Notes under the pieces: generated by a model | What the model saw: only the letters and a program-made list of their open reading frames with translations | Databases searched by the model: none | What the model was told of the DNA's origin: nothing | Assembly: GCF_015711605.1 (NCBI RefSeq) | Contig: NZ_JABTEZ010000001.1 | Location: 1-64,000, forward strand | DNA from: Planomonospora sp. ID67723 | GTDB taxonomy: Bacteria; Actinomycetota; Actinomycetes; Streptosporangiales; Streptosporangiaceae | Direction: 5' to 3' | Length of the DNA: 64,000 bases | Program-made: the position numbers and the translations under genes | In this document: positions 38,209-47,215 of the stretch, in pieces | How the letters are laid out: each line of letters begins with the position of its first letter | How positions within the stretch are numbered: the first letter of the stretch is position 1

Positions 38209-39128
38209 GCGAGGCTCCCGAGATAGGCCAGGCTCGTACGGACGTCCTGGGCGGGGTCCTCGTCCTCTGATGCGAGGACGACGTCCTGCTCCATGACGTA
38301 CCAGCCGGAGTACCCGGACGCCGCCAGGCCGGTGACGATGCCCGCGACGTCCACGTCCCCCCGGCCGAGCGGGCGGTAGATCCCCGTCCGCACGGCCGCG
38401 GTGTAGGTGAGCCCGCCCACCCGGACCCGCTCGGCGAGGGCGGCGTCGACGTCCTTGAGGTGGACGTGGGCGATCCGCCCGGGGGCCTCGCGGACGAGGT
38501 CCAGCGGGTCGGTGCCGCCGATGAGCAGGTGGCCGGTGTCCAGGCAGAACGGGACCGCGCTGCCGGCGAGCACCCGGTCCACCTCCTGGCGGGTCTCCAC
38601 CATGGTCCCGACGTGCGGATGCAGGGTGAGGGTGCGGCCGAACTCCCTGGCGGTCCTGATGATCCGGCCCAGGTTGGCGAGCAGGGTCTTCCAGCCCCCG
38701 GCGTCCAGCTCGGGCTTGGCGTCGTAGCCCTCCCTTCCGGTGGCCGCGGCCAGCACGACGACCTCCACCTCCCCCTCCCTGAAGGCCCGCATGGTGGCGC
38801 GGACCTCCGGCAGCGGGTCGTACCGGGGCTCGTGCAGGACCACGGGGACGAAGCCGCCGACCGCGCGCAGGCCGTACCCGCCGAGCAGGGAGCGGCGCCG
38901 CGACGGCGAGGGCGGCAGGAACCCGGCGGGACCCAACTCGGTGGCGGTCAGGCCGAGATCCCGCATCTCGGCCAGTACCCGCGACCGGTCGAGCTGGTGT
39001 CCCCAGCCGGGCACCTCGCAGACGCCCCACGAGATGGGGGCGCCCGCCGTCCTGATCGGACCGCCCTGCCGCCCTCCCGGGGCACCGCTCTCCGGCGGCC
39101 CTCCGGGCACCACCTCCCGCCCGCTCAC
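38205..39128 (-). CDS. iolE: myo-inosose-2 dehydratase
   Basis: 307 residues, AP-endonuclease-2-like TIM barrel. Dehydrates 2-keto-myo-inositol. Landmarks: 'APISWGVCEVPGWGHQLD', metal-binding 'TLHPHVGTMVE', 'FCLDTGHLLIGGTDPLDL', 'HVHLKDVD' and 'YSGWYVMEQD'. The N-terminal 25 residues are a Pro/Gly extension. GTG start overlapping the iolG stop by 4 bases. Confidence 0.94.
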   Translation of the reverse strand: MSGREVVPGGPPESGAPGGRQGGPIRTAGAPISWGVCEVPGWGHQLDRSRVLAEMRDLGLTATELGPAGFLPPSPSRRRSLLGGYGLRAVGGFVPVVLHEPRYDPLPEVRATMRAFREGEVEVVVLAAATGREGYDAKPELDAGGWKTLLANLGRIIRTAREFGRTLTLHPHVGTMVETRQEVDRVLAGSAVPFCLDTGHLLIGGTDPLDLVREAPGRIAHVHLKDVDAALAERVRVGGLTYTAAVRTGIYRPLGRGDVDVAGIVTGLAASGYSGWYVMEQDVVLASEDEDPAQDVRTSLAYLGSLA

Positions 39129-40108
39129 CGGACCACCTCCGCCACGCGGACCACGCGCCCCTCGCGGAGCGACAGGTCGGCCGCCTCCGCGAGGTAGAGC
39201 GCGGCCAGCGCGTCCTCGACCGTGCACGGACTGTCCGTCTCCCCGGCCGCGGCGGCGAGAAACGCGTCCAGCTCCGCCGTGTACGCCGGGGCGAACCTGG
39301 TGGCGAAGTCCGGCCATGGCTCCCCGCCCGGCTGGAGGCCCTCCGCGCCGGTCAGCGGGGCGCGCGGGCCGAGACCGACCGCCTGGGTCCGCAGCGTTCC
39401 GGCCAGTTCCATCCGCACGTCGTATCCGGCTCCGTTGTAGCGGGAGCCCTGCAGGGTGACCAGCGTGCCGTCGTCCATGGTGATGAGCGCGGCGCTGGTG
39501 TCGACGTCTCCGGCCTCGGCGAAGAACGCCTCGCCCCGGTTGGAGCCGGTCGCGTAGACGGTGACGGCCTCGCGGCCGGTGACCCAGCGCAGGATGTCGA
39601 AGTCGTGGATGTGGCAGTCGCGGTAGATCCCGCCGGAGGTCGCGATGTACTCGGCGGCGGGCGGGCTCGGATCCGCGGTGATCAGGTGGACCCGGTGGAG
39701 CCCTCCCAGCTCGCCGGCGCGCAGCGCCCTGCGCGCCTCGGCGTAACCGGCGTCGAAGCGGCGCTGGAAGCCGATGTGCACGATCGTCCCGGTCTGCTTG
39801 GCCGCCTCCAGGACCCGGACCGTTTCGTCCACCCCGGAGGCGGCGGGTTTCTCGCAGAACGCGGGGATCCCGCCGGCGCACGCTCTCAGCAGGAGCTCGG
39901 CGTGGCTGGCCGTGGGGGTGGCGATGACCACGGCGTCGGCCTCGAAGGCCTCGCCCACCCTGGCCTTCGCCCCCAGCCCCGCAGCCGCCTCGGCCGCCCG
40001 CGCGGCGTCCGCGTCGGCCACCACCAGCTCGTCGACCCGGGGATGGGCGACCAGCGTCATCGCATGGAAAGCACCTATTCGTCCAAGACCCAGCAGACCG
40101 ACGCGCAT
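39125..40108 (-). CDS. iolG: inositol 2-dehydrogenase (Gfo/Idh/MocA family)
   Basis: 327 residues. NAD-dependent first step of inositol breakdown. Rossmann motif GLLGLGRIGAFH at residues 4-15, the family EKP motif in 'FCEKPAASG', and the catalytic segment 'GGIYRDCHIHDFDILRW' with Asp and His. ATG with GGAGG four bases upstream. It is the first gene of the six-gene overlapping iol operon, behind the palindrome-containing promoter at 40171-40199. Sugar or scyllo-inositol specificity cannot be excluded. Confidence 0.93.
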   Translation of the reverse strand: MRVGLLGLGRIGAFHAMTLVAHPRVDELVVADADAARAAEAAAGLGAKARVGEAFEADAVVIATPTASHAELLLRACAGGIPAFCEKPAASGVDETVRVLEAAKQTGTIVHIGFQRRFDAGYAEARRALRAGELGGLHRVHLITADPSPPAAEYIATSGGIYRDCHIHDFDILRWVTGREAVTVYATGSNRGEAFFAEAGDVDTSAALITMDDGTLVTLQGSRYNGAGYDVRMELAGTLRTQAVGLGPRAPLTGAEGLQPGGEPWPDFATRFAPAYTAELDAFLAAAAGETDSPCTVEDALAALYLAEAADLSLREGRVVRVAEVVR

Positions 40109-40170
40109 GATGCCTCCGGCGGAGAGAGCGGCTGGTCTCAGTTCTAGGCGACGGCCCAGACCCCGTCAAG

Positions 40171-40199
40171 GTTTGTAAGGACATATGTACTTACTGTCA
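40171..40199 (-). promoter_or_regulatory. iol operon promoter with operator palindrome in the spacer
   Basis: On the minus strand TTGACA (40199-40194), a 17-base spacer, and TACAAA (40176-40171) make a sigma-70-like promoter 62 bases before iolG. The plus-strand sequence GTAAGGACATATGTACTTAC (40174-40193) is an 18-of-20 palindrome that fills the spacer. A dimeric repressor bound there would block RNA polymerase. The iol repressor gene is not obvious in the window. Confidence 0.75.
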
Positions 40200-40231
40200 A
40201 CCCGCCGTGATCGTACGGCGCGACCGCGCCC

Positions 40232-41857
40232 TCACCGGTGAAGGCCGCGCGCGAAACCCCGGACGACCTCGTCGGCACGGTGGACCGGCAGCCGGGCGAA
40301 ACCCATGACCAGCGCGGGCGGCCCCGGCCGGCGCCGCATCGGGCCCACCGGCTCGGCCGCGAGGCCCCGGGCCTGCGCCGCCCGCGCGGCGGCCCGCTCG
40401 TCCCAGCCCCGAGGCAGCTCGGCGAGCAGGTGGAGACCGGCGGAGACGCCGTGCACGGTGATCTGGGGAAGGTGCTCGGCCAGGGCTCGGACGAGGGTGT
40501 CGCGCCGGGTCCGGTACTCCCGGCGCATCCGCCGCAGGTGCCGGTCGTAGGCCCCGGAGCGCACGAAGTCCGCCAGGGTGTGCTGCTCCAGCACCGGGGA
40601 GCCCATGTCCAGCTCCGCCCGCGCCAGTCGTACCGCCGCGGCGATCTCCGGCGGGGCGGCCACCCAGCCGAGCCTGAGGCCGGGGGCCAGGGACTTGCTC
40701 ACGCTCCCCGCGAGCACCACCCGGTCCGGGGCCAGCCCCTGCAGGCAGCCCACCGGATCCCGGTCGAACCTGAACTCGGCGTCGTAGTCGTCCTCCAGGA
40801 CGGTCGCACCGGTCGCGGCGGCCCACTCGATCAGCTCGGCGCGGCGGCGCGGGGAGAGGACGACCCCGGTCGGGTAGTGGTGGGCCGGGGTGAGCAGCAC
40901 CGCGCGGACCCCCGTCGCAGCGAGGGCCCCGACGTCGACGCCCTCCCCGTCCACCGGGACCGCGACCAGGTCGGCCCCGGCCGACCTGAGCAGCGGCAGC
41001 TGGCGCAGACCGGTCGGGTCCTCGACCGCGAGCCGGACCCGCCCGGGACGCGGCGGGTGAGCGGTCCCGTCCACGAACCAGCCCAGGTCCTCGCCGGTCC
41101 GGCCGGCCCCGGGCAGCCGCCCGGCCAGCGCCTGGACCGTGAGGTTGAGCCCCTGGGCCACCCCGCCGACGATCACCAGGTTCTCCGGCGCGATGTCGGC
41201 CCCGCGCACCCTGCGCAGGTAGGCGGCCAGTTCCTCGCGCAGCTCCGGCACGCCGCCGGGGTCGCCGTAGTCCAGGGCGTCGGCGGGCAGTGCGGCGAGC
41301 ACCCGGCGGGTCGAGGCCAGCCACCGCCCGCGGGGGAAGAATCCCAGGTCGGGTGAGGTGGGCCGGCGGCCGTAGTCGCATTCGTGGCCCGGCGTCTCCG
41401 CACCGGGAGCGCCGGACGCGTTCCCTGCAGCCGGAGGGCTCACGGCCGGGACGCGGCGGGCCATGGGGGCAACCCGCGTCCCCGCGCCGACCTTCGAGGT
41501 CAGGAAGCCCTCGGCGACCAGTTGTTCGTAGGCCTCCACGACCACGCCGCGCGAGAGCCCGAGGTCCCTGGCCAGCTCCCTGCTCGCGGGCAGCCGCTCC
41601 CCGGCCGCCAGCCTGCCGTGCCGTACGGCCTCCCGGAGCTCGCGGGCGATCTGCCCGGCGATGCCCCCCGCCGCCCTGTCGACGGCCAGATGCAGATCCG
41701 CCAACCGTTCCCCCGTCCCGGACCATGGGCGGGTGACCGCCCTGCGGAAGGCTCGCGTCCAAAGGCCCGAACCACCCGGAGGGCGAGCAGCCCGCCTTCC
41801 GGCGATCAGGATTGGTCCTCTGTTCCACTCGCCGATTGGACTGACCGAGCGAGCCAT
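40232..41857 (-). CDS. MocR-family regulator (GntR HTH fused to PLP aminotransferase-like domain)
   Basis: 541 residues from ATG 41857 (AGGAAG four bases upstream). N-terminal winged helix about residues 65-125 (GIAGQIARELREAVRHGRLAAGERLPASRELARDLG pattern), linker, then a fold type I aminotransferase-like domain with the PLP Lys in 'SVSKSLAPGLRLGW' and 'LEDDYDAEFRF'. Such proteins sense PLP or amino compounds (PdxR, GabR). It is divergent from the EamA transporter with 21 bases between starts, so it almost certainly controls that promoter. Confidence 0.9.
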   Translation of the reverse strand: MARSVSPIGEWNRGPILIAGRRAARPPGGSGLWTRAFRRAVTRPWSGTGERLADLHLAVDRAAGGIAGQIARELREAVRHGRLAAGERLPASRELARDLGLSRGVVVEAYEQLVAEGFLTSKVGAGTRVAPMARRVPAVSPPAAGNASGAPGAETPGHECDYGRRPTSPDLGFFPRGRWLASTRRVLAALPADALDYGDPGGVPELREELAAYLRRVRGADIAPENLVIVGGVAQGLNLTVQALAGRLPGAGRTGEDLGWFVDGTAHPPRPGRVRLAVEDPTGLRQLPLLRSAGADLVAVPVDGEGVDVGALAATGVRAVLLTPAHHYPTGVVLSPRRRAELIEWAAATGATVLEDDYDAEFRFDRDPVGCLQGLAPDRVVLAGSVSKSLAPGLRLGWVAAPPEIAAAVRLARAELDMGSPVLEQHTLADFVRSGAYDRHLRRMRREYRTRRDTLVRALAEHLPQITVHGVSAGLHLLAELPRGWDERAAARAAQARGLAAEPVGPMRRRPGPPALVMGFARLPVHRADEVVRGFARGLHR

Positions 41858-41865
41858 TTGCTTCC

Positions 41866-41878
41866 TAGCATTCCCGAC
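41866..41878 (+). promoter_or_regulatory. leaderless-type -10 element of the EamA transporter
   Basis: TAGCAT at 41866-41871 followed by 7 bases and the ATG. The element overlaps the ribosome-binding site of the divergent mocR gene (AGGAAG), so its -35 must lie within mocR. Confidence 0.6.
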
Positions 41879-42913
41879 ATGAGCACCGATGTCATCACCC
41901 GGCAGGTCGAGACCCGGGGTCTTGCCCAGGCCGCCGGAGCAATGTTCCTGGTGGGCACCCTCGCGGGGATCGCCGGCGTGATCCAGGACTATCCCCTCTA
42001 CGGCGGCCAGGCGCTTCGCTACCTCCTGGCCGCCGCCGTCCTGCTGGCCGTCACCCGCCTGGCGGGCCTGGGGTTCGTACGGCTGACGCCCCGGGAGACC
42101 GCCCTGCTGGTCGCGCTCTCCCTGACGGGACTGGTCATCTTCAACGTCTGCGTGATCGAGGCGGCCCGGCACGGCGGACCAGCCCTGGTCGGCACCGTGC
42201 TCGGCACCGTCCCGCTGGCGCTCGCCCTGCTGGACGGACGCCCCTCGCCCCGGGTGATCGGGGCGGCGGCCGTGGTGGTGACCGGGGCGACGGTGGCCAC
42301 CGGCCTGGGCAGCGGCGACCTGCCCGGCCTGCTGTGGTCGCTGGGCGCGCTGGCCTGCGAGGTCTGCTTCTCGCTGCTGGCCCTGCCGCTCCTGCCCAAG
42401 CTGGGCGCGGTGCGGGTCTCGGCCTACTCGGCGGCGCTGGCCGTACCGCTTCTCGCGGTGATCGGCCTGATCGTCGACGGCACCGCGATGGTGCGTGTGC
42501 CGACCGCGGCCGAGGCGGCGGGCCTCGGCTACCAGTCGATCATCGTGACCACCGTGGCGTTCTTCCTCTGGTACGATGCGCTGCCCCGGCTCGGCCCCGG
42601 GAGGGCGGGCCTGTTCGCCGGTCTGATCCCCGTCGGCGCGATCGCGACGGGCGCCCTGCTCGGCCTCGGCACCCCCTCGGCCGCCGACCTGGCCGGGGCC
42701 GCGCTCGTCGTCACCGGCATCGTCATCGGGCTCTCGGCACCCGGGAGCGGACCGCGCCGGAAGGAGCCGGGATCCGCTGCTACCGTACTTCGGGATCCGG
42801 TGGCCACGGCGGGAAGCGAGGGCCGGGAGCCCGTCGCGAAACTCCGCCGGGCGGGGCGCAGGCGAGGAGCGGAGAGCCCATGGCAGGCACGGCCGAGTCG
42901 TTCAGGACCCTGA
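41879..42913 (+). CDS. EamA/DMT family transporter
   Basis: 344 residues with ten hydrophobic helices in two EamA repeats (about residues 15-140 and 150-285), e.g. 'AAGAMFLVGTLAGIAGVI' and 'LVGTVLGTVPLALALL'. A drug/metabolite exporter, probably for an amino compound given the divergent MocR regulator. The C-terminal 55 residues are basic, not conserved in appearance, and overlap the next gene by 34 bases. Leaderless ATG. Confidence 0.87.
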   Translation: MSTDVITRQVETRGLAQAAGAMFLVGTLAGIAGVIQDYPLYGGQALRYLLAAAVLLAVTRLAGLGFVRLTPRETALLVALSLTGLVIFNVCVIEAARHGGPALVGTVLGTVPLALALLDGRPSPRVIGAAAVVVTGATVATGLGSGDLPGLLWSLGALACEVCFSLLALPLLPKLGAVRVSAYSAALAVPLLAVIGLIVDGTAMVRVPTAAEAAGLGYQSIIVTTVAFFLWYDALPRLGPGRAGLFAGLIPVGAIATGALLGLGTPSAADLAGAALVVTGIVIGLSAPGSGPRRKEPGSAATVLRDPVATAGSEGREPVAKLRRAGRRRGAESPWQARPSRSGP

Positions 42914-43452
42914 TGGTCATGCGGGCGGCTGACGTCACCTGGGTCAGGGAGATGGACCTGCCGACGCCCCCGGCTCCGGGCCTGGGCATCCGCGTCGACG
43001 TCTACGACATGCTGAACGTCGTCGCCGTGACGATCGGCGACCCCGGGTACGACGCGACCTGCCTGGTGGAGTTCGAGACCCCTCCCCCGGCCGGGGCCGT
43101 CGCGGAGAAGTGCGCGGCCTACGGGTTCGCGGAGGGTGCCTACCCGCCGCCCCCGCCGGGATCGGCCCGCCCGGAGCCCGGAGACCCGGAGACCGAGGCG
43201 GCACCGCTGAGGGCCGCGCTCGTCTTCGCCGGCGACGGGACCTGGCTCAGGGAGTACGGCCTGCCCTTCCCTCCCTTCCCCGGGCTTCGCATACGCCTCG
43301 GGAGCGAGCTCCTGCTGAACGTCTTCAGCGTCGTGGTGGGAGACCCGCACGGGGACGTGACCTGCCTGGTCGCGTTCGAGGGAGAGGGGGGCGGGGAGCT
43401 GTCCGAGGAGGACTATCCTTCGCTCGGCTTCGAGGAGTGCCTGTACCCGTAG
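42880..43452 (+). CDS. protein of two tandem copies of an unknown domain
   Basis: 190 residues. Two halves are clearly homologous: 'DVTWVREMDLPTPPAPGLGI', 'LNVVAVTIGDPGYDATCLVEFE', 'YGFAEGAYP' in the first; 'DGTWLREYGLPFPPFPGLRI', 'LNVFSVVVGDPHGDVTCLVAFE', 'LGFEECLYP' in the second. Unit about 85 residues, linked by a Pro-rich spacer. No signal peptide, helix or catalytic motif. GGAGAG lies three bases before the ATG. It overlaps the transporter's 3' end by 34 bases. I do not recognise the family. Confidence 0.78.
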   Translation: MAGTAESFRTLMVMRAADVTWVREMDLPTPPAPGLGIRVDVYDMLNVVAVTIGDPGYDATCLVEFETPPPAGAVAEKCAAYGFAEGAYPPPPPGSARPEPGDPETEAAPLRAALVFAGDGTWLREYGLPFPPFPGLRIRLGSELLLNVFSVVVGDPHGDVTCLVAFEGEGGGELSEEDYPSLGFEECLYP

Positions 43453-43520
43453 AGCGTCCGGGCACGGGGGGAGCGTCCCGGGCGGGCACCCGCCGGGACC
43501 GGCACGAGGCGTGCGGGACG

Positions 43521-43652
43521 TCAGTGGTGCAGAGGTCCCCCGAACTTGCTCTCGTCGGCGATCATGTGCAGCACGATCGTGAGGAGTGAGCCCACGAGGC
43601 CGCCGATGATCAGTATTCCGATGGCGTACAGAACGATGTAGCCGGCTTCCAT
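43521..43652 (-). CDS. 43-residue single-helix membrane protein
   Basis: MEAGYIVLYAIGILIIGGLV begins the protein, followed by GSLLTIVLHMIADESKFGGP and LHH. One long hydrophobic helix (residues 4-31) with Gly-rich face and a short polar C-terminus. An excellent Shine-Dalgarno (GGAGGGAGGA, four bases upstream) and a clean stop support it as real. Convergent with the two-domain protein gene and divergent from fumarase. Family and function unknown. Confidence 0.75.
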   Translation of the reverse strand: MEAGYIVLYAIGILIIGGLVGSLLTIVLHMIADESKFGGPLHH

Positions 43653-43877
43653 GATTCCTCCCTCCGGCAGGAACTCCGGAGCGGATCTGGTCCTTCACAC
43701 CATCCTCGCCCACCGAGATCACGGAAACCCGCTCTCCCGTCAATGGGACGGCAAAGCTTTCGTCCGCGTTCGGGCGCCGGACGGCTCGAAGGGTTGGCGT
43801 CCTTCCCGGGCGTGCGATAGGAGGCCGTACCCTCTAGGAGGACCGGAGAAGACCCCCGGCACGGAGGATCGAGGACG

Positions 43878-45530
<1,653 letters not shown>

Positions 45531-45548
45531 CGCGGGTCCGTTCGTCGA

Positions 45549-45597
45549 GCGCCGGCGGCTGCCGTTCCGTGACCTCCGGAACGGCGGCCGCCGGCGC
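45549..45597 (+). terminator. long terminator hairpin after fumA
   Basis: A 21-base stem with one G-U pair (45549-45569 with 45577-45597) and the 7-base loop TGACCTC, 18 bases past the fumA stop. Confidence 0.85.
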
Positions 45598-46033
45598 ACT
45601 CCCGCTCCCGGCCTGAGGGCGTTCCCGCGACCGGCCCGGGACGAACGGCAGGGGTCTCCGCGGGCCGTACGGCTGCCGCGGTCCGGCCGGGTGTCCCGGG
45701 ATCGGCATGGCGCAAGCACCGATCCCCGGGCAGATCTCCGGAGCGCGGGCCGTAGGTCTTCGTGGCCGGGAGTCCCAGCGCGGGCGTCTTGTCCCGCCTG
45801 CGGCGACCGTGGACGAGTGCGGGGACGCGGTGAAGTCCGGAAGGCCGTCCCGTTCGGCCTGCCTTCCGAACGGTCGATCCGGTTTCCGAACCGACGGCCC
45901 GCCCGGACACGAGGTCGCGATTCGGCCGGATCTCCATGACGGAGTGCATCCGGACACTCACCGGCCAGAAAATCTGACTGCATTAGACAAGAAACTTCAT
46001 GCCTGTCTCTACTGGTCGCATCGGGCGAATAGG
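45598..46033. other. 436-base gap without a supported gene
   Basis: Long overlapping frames exist on both strands but have no family resemblance or start signals. From about 45960 the base content becomes more AT-rich (GAAAATCTGACTGCATTAGA), consistent with a promoter for the kinase gene that starts at 46047. I see nothing else in it. Confidence 0.4.
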
Positions 46034-46046
46034 TAAGCTGCCCATC
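46034..46046 (+). promoter_or_regulatory. leaderless-type -10 element of Ser/Thr kinase 1
   Basis: TAAGCT (46034-46039), 7 bases, ATG 46047; no Shine-Dalgarno. Confidence 0.55.
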
Positions 46047-47180
46047 ATGCGTGCGCCGTCCGGATACCTACTTGCCGCGCGCTATCGGCTCGTGGAGCCG
46101 GTCGGGCGCGGCGGCATGGGCACCGTTTGGCGAGCGCACGACGAGCTGCTCGGCCGCGAGGTGGCGGTCAAGGAGGTCCGGCTGCCCCTGGTCCTCGACG
46201 AGGATCTCAGGACCGAGCTGTGCGCCAGGACCGAGCGGGAGGGGCGGGCCACCACGATGGTCACCCACCCGTCCGTGATCACCGTCTTCGACGTCGTCAC
46301 CGAGGACGACCGTCCCTGGATCGTCATGGAGCTGCTGCCGGCCAGGTCGCTGGAGCAGGTCATCCAGCAGGAGGGCCCGCTGCCTCCCCAGCGGGTGGCC
46401 GAGATCGGGCGGCAGGTGCTGGGCGCGCTGCGGGCCGTGCACGCCAAGGGCATCCTGCACCGCGACGTGAAGCCCAGCAACGTCCTGGTGACCGAGGACC
46501 GGGCGGTGCTCACCGACTTCGGCCTGGCCGCGCTCGAGGGGGAGGTGTCGATCACCCAGGCGGGCATCGTGCTCGGCTCGGCGGGCTACATCGCGCCCGA
46601 GCGGGTGCTGGGCTCCAAGGCGAGCCCCGCCGCCGACCTGTGGTCGCTCGGTGCGACCCTCTACACCGCCGTCGAGGGCCGGGGCCTGCACGGCCGCCGC
46701 ACGGCCGCCGCCGCCCTGGCCGCCCTGACCAGCGGCGAGCCGATCCCCATGGAGAAGGCCGGACCGCTCGCCCCGGTGCTCCAAGGCCTGCTCGGGATCG
46801 ACCCGGCCACCCGGCTCGACGCGGTCCGCGCCTCGCTGATGCTCTCCCGGGTGGCGGCCGGCGGCTCGGCCGAGGAGCCGCTCGCCCGCGCGGCGGGCAG
46901 GGCCATCCGGAACGCCCAGGCGACGGCCGCGCCCTCGTTCAGCCGCAGGCCGCACCACCGGGGCCTGCACCGCGCGGGCTCGGCCCCGGTCGCGCCTCCG
47001 CCTCCCCTCGCGACGCCGGTGCCGATGCCCCGGGGGCATCGCCGTCCCATGGAGGGAGTACATCGCAAACCGCTGGACCCGTGGCCGACTCCGCACCCTT
47101 TTATACGCCTAATGTCACCTTTTATCCGTTTTATGCTTCCCCGTCGCTTGTGGCCTAAGGAACTCCGCAAGCGTGGGTAA
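46047..47180 (+). CDS. cytosolic serine/threonine protein kinase
   Basis: 377 residues. Hanks-type kinase domain about residues 10-270: glycine loop GRGGMGTV (20-27), Lys 42 in VAVKEV, catalytic HRDVKPSN with Asp 140, DFG 157-159, and APE-type 'GYIAPERVLG'. After it comes a basic, Pro-rich tail ending in an amphipathic 'PFIRLMSPFIRFMLPRRLW' segment, but no clear membrane helix and no PASTA repeats. Leaderless ATG. The next gene is a paralogous kinase 35 bases later with its own promoter, so the pair arose by duplication. Confidence 0.9.
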   Translation: MRAPSGYLLAARYRLVEPVGRGGMGTVWRAHDELLGREVAVKEVRLPLVLDEDLRTELCARTEREGRATTMVTHPSVITVFDVVTEDDRPWIVMELLPARSLEQVIQQEGPLPPQRVAEIGRQVLGALRAVHAKGILHRDVKPSNVLVTEDRAVLTDFGLAALEGEVSITQAGIVLGSAGYIAPERVLGSKASPAADLWSLGATLYTAVEGRGLHGRRTAAAALAALTSGEPIPMEKAGPLAPVLQGLLGIDPATRLDAVRASLMLSRVAAGGSAEEPLARAAGRAIRNAQATAAPSFSRRPHHRGLHRAGSAPVAPPPPLATPVPMPRGHRRPMEGVHRKPLDPWPTPHPFIRLMSPFIRFMLPRRLWPKELRKRG

Positions 47181-47203
47181 AGCGTTCATCAAGCAGGAAT
47201 CGC

Positions 47204-47215
47204 TATCTTCTTCTC
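47204..47215 (+). promoter_or_regulatory. leaderless-type -10 element of Ser/Thr kinase 2
   Basis: TATCTT (47204-47209), 6 bases, ATG 47216; no Shine-Dalgarno. Confidence 0.6.

Noticed and set aside
43705-43761. CCGTC-N5-GACGG near the fumA promoter as an operator
   Set aside because: Arms of five G+C-rich bases are expected often by chance in this genome.
45691-45939. Short plus-strand frames in the gap after fumA
   Set aside because: Arg/Gly/Pro-rich, no ribosome site, no conserved motif; both strands are open by composition alone.
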